A stretch of 38,449 nucleotides of DNA, from NCBI GenBank assembly GCA_028688275.1, contig JAQTYN010000032.1:1-38449 (forward strand). The letters are read 5' to 3'. Below the pieces are notes generated by a model. That model saw only the letters and a list, made by a program, of their open reading frames with translations, ran no database searches and was not told the origin of the DNA. This stretch comes from Gallionella sp. Its GTDB lineage: Bacteria > Pseudomonadota > Gammaproteobacteria > Burkholderiales > Gallionellaceae. Position numbers and translations under genes: made by a program. Below are positions 33,138-38,449 of the stretch, one piece after another. Position 1 is the first letter of the stretch. The number at the start of each line of letters is the position of its first letter.

Positions 33138-34796
33138 ATGTATTTTATTAAACCCACTGACCCTAATCCAATTACCCCCTTCAAAGCGGCTATGTTGGGA
33201 TTGATGTGCCTGATTTGGTTAGGCACGGGCTTGATTGGACATGATCCGTGGAAGCCTGACGAAGCGTATAGCTTTGGTTTGATTTATTCTATCTTGCAGA
33301 CAGATACGTGGCTAGTGCCTATGCTGGCAGGTGAGCCATTTATGGAAAATCCACCGCTGTTTTATTGGACGGCAGCTGCCTTTGCTAAGTTGTTTTCACC
33401 CTTGCTGCCTTTGCATGATGGCGCACGCCTTGCCAGCGGTTTTTACACGGCATTGACTTTGTTGTTGCTTGGCTTAACAGGACGCAAGTTGTACGGTGAA
33501 AATCGCGGCTGGGCAACGGCGATTATTCTCATTGGCTGTTTAGGGATGTTAGTCAGGGCGCATCAGATGGTGGCAGATCTTGCGCTGTTGACGGGAATCG
33601 CTATGATGTTATTGGGTTTTTCCCATAGCCAGGAGCGAGTGTTGCGCGCGGGGATATGGCTGGGGATGGGTACGGGCATAGGTTTTATGGCGAAGGGATT
33701 TATCGCCCCAGTGCTGTTTGGCTTGATCGCGATAGGCTTGCCCTTGTGTTTTAAGAATTGGCGCGTACGCAATTATTTTCTCAGCTTAGGCATTGCCATT
33801 TTGTGCGCCACACCCTGGCTCACTGTCTGGCCCATCTTGCTTTATCAGCGTTCACCCACCCTGTTTGCGGATTGGGCATGGCTGCACAATATTGGTAATT
33901 TCCTCATTCATTTACAACAGCTTCCGAATAAGGACACCTTTTACTACCTTAAAAGCCTGCCTTGGTTGGCATGGCCTGCTTTGCCTTTGGCCATTTGGGT
34001 GATCTGGCAATCCCGTAGCCGTCTGGCGCAACGCGATGATTTGCAACTGCCGCTGCTCAGCTTTGGCGTGATGCTCGTGGTTCTCAGTATCTTACCCCAC
34101 ATCAAAGAAATTTTTGCCTTGCCCTTGCTGTTACCACTCGCCTTGTTAGGCAGTGCCTCGCTCTCCAGTTTGAAACGCGGCGCGGCAAATGCCTTGGACT
34201 GGTTTGGCTTAAGTACCTTTGCTTTGCTGGCGATTTTGATGTGGTGGGGCTGGGCGGGCTTGCTGCTGGATAACCATGCCAAAGTCACCTTATGGCTTAA
34301 AGATTATCAGCCAGAATTTGAACCTGCCTTGCAAACTGCACCCTTTGTGTTCGCCCTCGTCGCCACCGTACTTTGGTTGGTGTTGATCTGGCGAATTGGG
34401 CGATCCCTGCGTCGTGCTGTGATCAATTGGGCGGCGGGTATTACCCTGATTTGGATACTCGCTATGACGTTGTGGTTGCCTTGGCTGGATAGCGTCAAAA
34501 GCTATCGCAGCATGGTTGTCTCCATGAAGCAAGTCATGCCCAACCAATATCGCTGCATTAAACGCAATCATCTAGGTGATGGGCAACGCGCGATGTTGCA
34601 TTACTTTGGTAACATCATTACCGAACGTGACCGTGAACACCGCTGCGATTTACTTCTCATCCAAGGTGATCGCAACGCCCGTATTTTTGCCGAAAAGCAA
34701 TGGCAGAAAATATGGGAAGGCAGCCGCAAAGGTGATAAAAATGAACGCTATCGACTCTATCAACGGATAGAGCCTGCACAAACCCCAACCCAATAA
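33138..34796 (+). CDS. ArnT/PMT-family membrane glycosyltransferase
   Basis: A 552-residue protein with about 11-13 predicted membrane helices (GT-C fold, PMT/ArnT group), which transfers a sugar from a polyprenyl-phosphate donor to lipid A, protein or another acceptor in the periplasm. The catalytic Asp-Glu sits in the first periplasmic loop (DPWKPDEAY, near residue 40), followed by MENPPLFYW, which corresponds to the E.PPLYYW box of ArnT-like enzymes. The C-terminus is soluble, with two Cys (QYRCIKRNHL and EHRCDLLL). The start at 33138 (MYFIKP) fits the family; 33105 is possible but adds residues with no support. The sugar and acceptor cannot be read from the sequence. Confidence 0.82.
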   Translation: MYFIKPTDPNPITPFKAAMLGLMCLIWLGTGLIGHDPWKPDEAYSFGLIYSILQTDTWLVPMLAGEPFMENPPLFYWTAAAFAKLFSPLLPLHDGARLASGFYTALTLLLLGLTGRKLYGENRGWATAIILIGCLGMLVRAHQMVADLALLTGIAMMLLGFSHSQERVLRAGIWLGMGTGIGFMAKGFIAPVLFGLIAIGLPLCFKNWRVRNYFLSLGIAILCATPWLTVWPILLYQRSPTLFADWAWLHNIGNFLIHLQQLPNKDTFYYLKSLPWLAWPALPLAIWVIWQSRSRLAQRDDLQLPLLSFGVMLVVLSILPHIKEIFALPLLLPLALLGSASLSSLKRGAANALDWFGLSTFALLAILMWWGWAGLLLDNHAKVTLWLKDYQPEFEPALQTAPFVFALVATVLWLVLIWRIGRSLRRAVINWAAGITLIWILAMTLWLPWLDSVKSYRSMVVSMKQVMPNQYRCIKRNHLGDGQRAMLHYFGNIITERDREHRCDLLLIQGDRNARIFAEKQWQKIWEGSRKGDKNERYRLYQRIEPAQTPTQ

Positions 34797-34812
34797 TTTA
34801 TCAGGAGTGCAC

Positions 34813-35415
34813 ATGAAATTGCTCGGTACGAATACCAGTCCTTACGTTCGCAAAGTACGCTTGGTTTTGCTGGAAAAACAAATTCCCCATGAGTATATTG
34901 TGGATGCGCCACGTGATCCAGGTAGTTTGTCTGCGCGTGTGAATCCATTAGCGCGTGTTCCTGCATTGATTTTAGACGATGATTTTTGCGTATTTGATTC
35001 CCCTGTTATTACTGATTATGTCGATACACTGAACGACACGCCCATCCTCATCCCACATGATCCCTTCGCACGGCTACGGGTTAAACGCTGGGAAGCCTTG
35101 GCGGATGGCATCATGGATGCGGCGGTTGTGGTGCAAGTTGAACGCCTGCGTGCGACAGAACACCAACATCCAGGGGTATTCAAAGTCCATAATCGCGCCA
35201 TCAGTCACGCACTGGAATATGCCGCCCAAACATTGGAAGAAAACAGTTGGTTTGAAGGCGCGGACATATCATTAGCTGATCTTGCGTTAATCAGCGCGTT
35301 GCTGTATCTGGATCTACGCCAGTCCGAACGCGATTGGCGCACCACTCACCCCAATCTGGCCGCTTGGTTTGAGCGTGTGTATGCGCGTCCCAGTGTGCAA
35401 GCAACCTTAACCTAA
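34813..35415 (+). CDS. glutathione S-transferase family protein (SspA-like)
   Basis: A 200-residue cytosolic GST-fold protein. The N-terminal thioredoxin-like domain begins MKLLGTNTSPYVRKVRLVLL, with SPYVRKVR at the glutathione-site position, and then has VNPLARVPALILDD (the cis-Pro) and FDSPVITDYVDT (the Glu/Asp-Ser position). The C-terminal helical domain (about 85-200) has ISLADLALISALLYLDLR. The SPY...R motif resembles many bacterial GSTs annotated as YibF-like; a role as a stringent-starvation regulator is not indicated. AGGAG (34803-34807) lies five bases before the ATG. It is single and unlinked to its neighbours. Confidence 0.88.
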   Translation: MKLLGTNTSPYVRKVRLVLLEKQIPHEYIVDAPRDPGSLSARVNPLARVPALILDDDFCVFDSPVITDYVDTLNDTPILIPHDPFARLRVKRWEALADGIMDAAVVVQVERLRATEHQHPGVFKVHNRAISHALEYAAQTLEENSWFEGADISLADLALISALLYLDLRQSERDWRTTHPNLAAWFERVYARPSVQATLT

Positions 35416-35461
35416 CTTTAGGCTTTTACAGGCTCGTATTTGAATTGCGCGGATCTACTAT

Positions 35462-36679
35462 TTGAACACCAACCTTCCCATCATGCCCGTAGCTCAAACC
35501 CTAAATTTTTACCGTGATTTACCCGCGATGTTGACTTTTAGTGAGGCGACGGGGGCGCATTTTCATGTGGATGTGCCTGAGGATTGGTGGGTGGTGGTGG
35601 CGGATGTGGAAGGTTCGACCAAGGCGATTGAGGCGGGTGAGTACAAAAAGGTCAATACCGTGGGGGTGGCGTGCATTGCGGCGGTATTGAATGTGGACAG
35701 GCAAATCGAGTTGCCGTTTGTGTTTGGTGGTGATGGGGCAACTTTTGCGATTCCTGAGTTATTGCGTGAACAAGTGATTGTGGCGTTGCGCGGCGCGCAG
35801 CGTTTATCCCGCGAAGGTTTTGGGCTGGGTTTACGCGTGGGCATGGTGAAGGTCAGTGATTTGGTGGCGTTGGGGCATTTTGTGCGTTTGGGCAAAGTGT
35901 GGCTGTCACCCAGTGCATTGCAAACTGCCTTGTCAGGACGCGGTTGGGATGAAGCCGAGCGGCGGGTTAAAACGCCAAGTGCGACTGGTGTGTTGCGCGT
36001 GGATGAGCAGGTGGGTGTTGCCGACGCGAATTTTGACGGCTTTAGTTGTCGTTGGCAGGGCGTGCCGAGCTTTCATGATCATAAATTATCGTTGCTCATT
36101 GCCGCCACCTCGCCCGATAGTGAGCAGCATGTCGCCACCTACCAACGCGTATTGGCACATATACAGTCGATTTATGGTGAGGTGGAAAGTTACCATCCTT
36201 TGCGCAGCAATGCACTGACCATGACTTTCAAACCACGTTTGTTGATGCACGAGTGGCGGGTGCAGACAGAACATTTACCCGCTCTTTATCGCATAGTGTA
36301 TGGGGTAAAAATGTTGTTTCAGGGCATTGCTGGACACGTCATGTTTGCCTTTAATCTCAACACAACATCGGTCAAGTGGAGTCGCTATCGTGAGGAATTG
36401 GTTGAAAATTCTGATTTCCGCAAATTTGATGGGATGTTGCGTATGGTGATAGATGGTAGCGAGCAACAAGCGACCGAGTTAGAAAACTATCTGGCGCAAG
36501 AGCGTGCGGCAGGTCAGTTGGTGTATGGCATACACAAATCGCGTGAAGCCTTGGTGACCTGCTTGGTGCAATCGTACAAAGACAATCATTTGCATTTTGT
36601 GGATGGCAGTGATGGCGGCTACGCGCTAGCGGCACGGCAATTAAAGCAACAGCTTGTGCAACAAAAAACAATGCCTTAA
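35462..36679 (+). CDS. DUF3095 family protein, nucleotidyl-cyclase-like
   Basis: A 405-residue protein that fits the DUF3095 family of unknown function. The N-terminal part (about 10-190) has the layout of a class III nucleotidyl cyclase: WWVVVADVEGSTKAIEAG places one metal-type Asp, and LPFVFGGDGATFAIP the second acidic site. The rest (about 195-405) has conserved-looking stretches such as CRWQGVPSFHDHKLSLL and MVIDGSEQQATELENYL. The start shown is a TTG at 35462; ATG 35483 is an alternative and keeps the whole domain. Neither has a clear ribosome binding site. Whether it makes a cyclic nucleotide has not been shown here, and substrate-defining residues could not be assigned. Confidence 0.78.
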   Translation: MNTNLPIMPVAQTLNFYRDLPAMLTFSEATGAHFHVDVPEDWWVVVADVEGSTKAIEAGEYKKVNTVGVACIAAVLNVDRQIELPFVFGGDGATFAIPELLREQVIVALRGAQRLSREGFGLGLRVGMVKVSDLVALGHFVRLGKVWLSPSALQTALSGRGWDEAERRVKTPSATGVLRVDEQVGVADANFDGFSCRWQGVPSFHDHKLSLLIAATSPDSEQHVATYQRVLAHIQSIYGEVESYHPLRSNALTMTFKPRLLMHEWRVQTEHLPALYRIVYGVKMLFQGIAGHVMFAFNLNTTSVKWSRYREELVENSDFRKFDGMLRMVIDGSEQQATELENYLAQERAAGQLVYGIHKSREALVTCLVQSYKDNHLHFVDGSDGGYALAARQLKQQLVQQKTMP

Positions 36680-36713
36680 CGCTGAATTCACTATTCAGAC
36701 AGCAGGATTTTGT

Positions 36714-36743
36714 TTGACTTAACCGCCTGTTTCAATCTATATT
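36714..36743 (+). promoter_or_regulatory. sigma70-type promoter for the small coiled-coil gene and zapA
   Basis: TTGACT (36714-36719) and TATATT (36738-36743) are spaced by 18 bases. Transcription would begin about seven bases later, at or next to the ATG at 36750, so the first transcript may be leaderless. Confidence 0.55.
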
Positions 36744-36749
36744 CAAGCC

Positions 36750-36932
36750 ATGAGAAAAGAACTTAACTTACTGGAAGAAAAGATCATGCAGCTAGTCCAG
36801 CTCAATGCGCGCTTGCGGGTCGAAAACCATCGTTTGCGTCAGGAATTGGCAGAGGCTTTGAACCATACACATGCCGAGCAACAAGATGTCTCACCGCATT
36901 CGGATAGTGCGCTACAGGAAAATACACCATGA
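36750..36932 (+). CDS. TIGR02449 family small coiled-coil protein (ZapB-like)
   Basis: A 60-residue protein whose first 38 residues are a heptad-rich coiled coil (LLEEKIMQLVQLNARLRVEN, then HRLRQELAEAL), followed by an acidic disordered tail. This matches the TIGR02449 family, which regularly stands directly before zapA in gammaproteobacteria and has been suggested to act in cell division. It overlaps zapA by four bases (ATGA). No Shine-Dalgarno precedes ATG 36750, while a GGAAG stands before an internal Met at 36786; starting there would lose the first heptads. Confidence 0.85.
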   Translation: MRKELNLLEEKIMQLVQLNARLRVENHRLRQELAEALNHTHAEQQDVSPHSDSALQENTP

Positions 36933-37237
36933 ATGTCCATCACACGTTGGAATTTGAGCTGTATAACCACAAATTTCGTATCTCCTGTCGTGAAGAAGAG
37001 CGCGCTGATTTGCTGAAAGCCGTGGCTTATCTTGATGGGAAAATGAGTGAAATTCGGGATTCTGGTAAAGTAATCAACGCTGAACGGGTTGCCATGTTGG
37101 CAGCGATTAAAATTACCCATGAATTATTAGGCATGAAAGCATTTACAGGCTTTGACCTGATGGAATTTACGCGTAGAATGCAAGACATGCAGACGACGAT
37201 AGAGGGTGCCTTGGCAGAACAAGGATCGTTGTTTTAG
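36929..37237 (+). CDS. zapA: cell division protein ZapA
   Basis: Positive regulator of FtsZ ring assembly; it bundles FtsZ filaments at mid-cell. The 102-residue protein has the N-terminal beta domain with YNHKFRISCREEERADLLKA, VAYLDGKMSEIRDSGKVIN and ERVAMLAAIKITHELL (all characteristic), then a C-terminal coiled coil (about 65-102) for dimerisation. It overlaps the small coiled-coil gene by four bases and is followed by the 6S RNA gene, the conserved zapA-ssrS order of gammaproteobacteria. Confidence 0.95.
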   Translation: MNVHHTLEFELYNHKFRISCREEERADLLKAVAYLDGKMSEIRDSGKVINAERVAMLAAIKITHELLGMKAFTGFDLMEFTRRMQDMQTTIEGALAEQGSLF

Positions 37238-37280
37238 TCGAAGTTTGAATACAAAAAGCGGCGGGTTTTTTATCATCCGA

Positions 37281-37470
37281 CGTGTTACCAGTTGTTCCCT
37301 GCGGTGTTCGAGAGGCTTATATATTCTTTGAACCAAGTAATTACTTAGGTCGCAACTCAGACGCTACTGTTGTGAATGTCCTTTAGAGGATGATCCTGAT
37401 GTGGCAGAGGCGTGACCCTCTTGAACCTTTCGGTTCGAGATGCTAAGTCAACGGCACAGGCGGGGAGCTT
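37281..37470 (+). ncRNA. ssrS: 6S RNA
   Basis: Regulatory RNA that binds sigma70-RNA polymerase holoenzyme by mimicking an open promoter. The sequence after zapA carries expected 6S signatures: TTGTTCCCTG and GTGTTCGAGAGGCTT near the 5' side, and TTGAACCTTTCGGTTCGAG and GGCACAGGCGGGG near the 3' side, as in the proteobacterial 6S consensus. The position after zapA supports it strongly. Ends are approximate (plus or minus about 15 bases). A strong terminator follows at 37479. Confidence 0.85.
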
Positions 37471-37478
37471 TTATTTCG

Positions 37479-37504
37479 GTGCGACTTTCGGGTCGCACTT
37501 TTTT
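37479..37504 (+). terminator. rho-independent terminator of 6S RNA
   Basis: GTGCGAC-TTTCGG-GTCGCAC followed by TTTTTT, a perfect 7-base stem with T-run just after the 6S RNA. Confidence 0.9.
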
Positions 37505-37525
37505 ATGGTGCAGCAACTTGCAATA

Positions 37526-37579
37526 CGCACGCTGTCGTCGCGCGGGTTAGATGCGGCAACGCCTACCCGACAGCTTGCG
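37526..37579. repeat. palindromic element between 6S RNA and the CAP gene
   Basis: Outer arms CGCACGCTGTCG and CGACAGCTTGCG are complementary at all but one position. Inside them CGGGT pairs with ACCCG, and a small GCG-GCAA-CGC hairpin lies at the centre. This looks like another REP/MITE-type unit, different in sequence from the other repeats of the window. It could also end the CAP gene transcript. Confidence 0.7.
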
Positions 37580-37585
37580 TTATGT

Positions 37586-38095
37586 TTAATAAGGCTTTTG
37601 TCCTACCCAATTACCAGCAGGTAGATATTGGCACACCCAGACTTGATTTTTGGGGCTGTCACACATTGCCATGCCACAACCAACCGTGGTCGTGTCTCTC
37701 CAGACCACTTGGGTGTAATGCCCACACACTTTCCCTGCGGCGCAACTGTTGTCGGCGTAGGTGTAATCCTTTTTCTCACTTGCCCACGAGTCCACGACCT
37801 CTTTCGACATCACATCCTGTGCAGGTCCATTTGACCAAGCTCCAGCCCAATACAGATTTTCGCCTTCTTTGCCCTGACTATGCTGCATACTGCAATTGCG
37901 TGTGGTTTTCAAATGATCCGCCCACGCTTGTGCCGAAGCGGCTAATTCCTCAGAATAAGTTACCCCACCCACGCCTACTTGTGCTCGCCAGATGTTATGT
38001 GCCAGTACCATTTCTTTGGGCGTCACACCCGCACTCCACGCTGAAAAACTACTCAGCAGCCCTACCAGAAACATAGCAACATTTACTTTCTTCAT
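37586..38095 (-). CDS. secreted CAP-domain (SCP/PR-1) protein
   Basis: A 169-residue exported protein. A signal peptide (MKKVNVAMFLVGLLSSFSAW, then SAG) leads to one CAP domain of the CRISP/antigen-5/PR-1 superfamily. Signatures: LAHNIWRAQVGV (first helix with His-Asn), SCAAGKVCGHYTQVVWRD (CAP1 box with the second His), VGCGMAMC, and VCQYLPAGNWVGQKPY at the end (CAP2 box). GENLYWAG holds the conserved Glu of the cavity. Six Cys probably form disulfides. The length is close to plant PR-1, more compact than many bacterial CAP proteins. ATG 38095 follows GGAG. Its function in bacteria is unclear; lipid or peptide binding is known for eukaryotic relatives. Confidence 0.92.
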   Translation of the reverse strand: MKKVNVAMFLVGLLSSFSAWSAGVTPKEMVLAHNIWRAQVGVGGVTYSEELAASAQAWADHLKTTRNCSMQHSQGKEGENLYWAGAWSNGPAQDVMSKEVVDSWASEKKDYTYADNSCAAGKVCGHYTQVVWRDTTTVGCGMAMCDSPKNQVWVCQYLPAGNWVGQKPY

Positions 38096-38113
38096 ATCCT
38101 TGCTCCTTGTCAA

Positions 38114-38326
38114 AAAATCAATTCCACAGTCAACTGGAACAATAGATCGCCTATCTCGTCACAAGGATGAGCTATGTGCAAACGGGGTTTCTATTGCAGC
38201 GGTATTCTACCTCGAACTGAATATCAAACTGACTTTTCGTGACACCTTAATCGAAGATCGCTTAGGTACTTATTCCAATTACATATAAAAACAGTAATAA
38301 TATAACCCTCAATATAGGGGTAGATC
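38114..38326. other. intergenic region before the IS630-like gene
   Basis: No gene is apparent. A CCCT-N6-AGGGG dyad lies at about 38306-38321, just upstream of the transposase start, and could belong to the left end of the insertion sequence; the right end is outside the window, so inverted repeats cannot be checked. Confidence 0.35.
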
Positions 38327-38449
38327 ATGGCACGAAAAGCGGGTGGAGCAGATCAGTTGGAAGCGGCAAAACAACTGCTGAAGAAAGCTAAAACGGCGGA
38401 CGAGCTCCGCGCAGCGCAAGCGATAGTTCTGCCATTGGCGTTAGGGTTA
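38327..38449 (+). CDS. IS630-like transposase, N-terminal part (cut by the window end)
   Basis: The first 41 codons of an open frame starting MARKAGGADQLEAAKQLLKK, then KTADELRAAQAIVLPLALGL. This looks like the helical leader of the IS630-family helix-turn-helix (KTADELR.AQAVLLPL..GLS...), where the DNA-binding helices follow. The catalytic DDE domain is beyond the window, so intactness is unknown. A preceding purine-rich GGGG TAGATC supports the start. Confidence 0.55.
   Translation, partial: MARKAGGADQLEAAKQLLKKAKTADELRAAQAIVLPLALGL

Noticed and set aside
37243..37280. A-run, GC block and T-run after zapA as a terminator
   Set aside because: The central GC block does not pair well; it may be the start of the 6S promoter region instead.
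37582..38076. 164-codon plus-strand frame opposite the CAP gene
   Set aside because: The minus-strand frame has a signal peptide and the CAP signatures; this one is its shadow.
1..38449. CRISPR array or tRNA genes
   Set aside because: No regularly spaced direct repeats and no cloverleaf with a TTC-A-A type T-loop were seen on either strand.

Overview
The window looks like a chromosomal segment of a gammaproteobacterium. Supporting signs are a divergent mrcA/pilMNOPQ pair, a TIGR02449-type small coiled-coil gene followed by zapA and a 6S RNA, GlnRS-type glutaminyl-tRNA synthetase and a zinc-type L31. Base composition is moderate, and short palindromic repeats are scattered through the sequence. 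The repeat style recalls filamentous sulfur oxidisers (Beggiatoa/Thiothrix-like), but that placement is an inference.

Region 1 (about 250-10431, + strand) is one tightly packed MSHA-like type IV pilus / pseudopilus operon: secretin mshL, a TPR protein, ATPase mshE, platform protein mshG, two single-membrane-pass assembly proteins, an mshK-like periplasmic protein, a large GspK-like pseudopilin and a classical pseudopilin. Nearly all genes overlap their neighbour by 1-11 bases. The one exception is the mshK start, where a 150-base palindromic element has inserted and duplicated 11 bases that include the start codon.

Region 2 (10432-13976, - strand) is a small accessory island. Two paralogous secreted proteins with Ig/cadherin-like repeats flank a Phd/PIN toxin-antitoxin pair. 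Each paralog begins directly on the end of a decayed REP-associated (Y1, RAYT-like) transposase and ends at a copy of a 74-base dispersed repeat. This repeated arrangement is the best candidate for an undescribed module here.

Region 3 (13973-25453) is core: glnS, mrcA (PBP1a) and, divergently, pilMNOPQ, which builds the alignment complex and secretin of the main type IV pilus. It is followed by a large Ig-like lipoprotein with calcium-loop motifs.

Region 4 (25454-34796) holds a 600-base stretch without a recognisable gene and an ADP-forming acyl-CoA synthetase/GNAT fusion (Pat-like) divergent from a histone-deacetylase-family gene. After these come a bacteriohemerythrin, a small cytochrome c, rpmE, an M48 lipoprotein protease and an ArnT/PMT-like glycosyltransferase.

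Region 5 (34797-38449) holds a GST/SspA-like protein, a DUF3095 (nucleotidyl-cyclase-like) protein, the TIGR02449-zapA pair, 6S RNA, a secreted CAP-domain protein and the first 41 codons of an IS630-like transposase cut by the window end.
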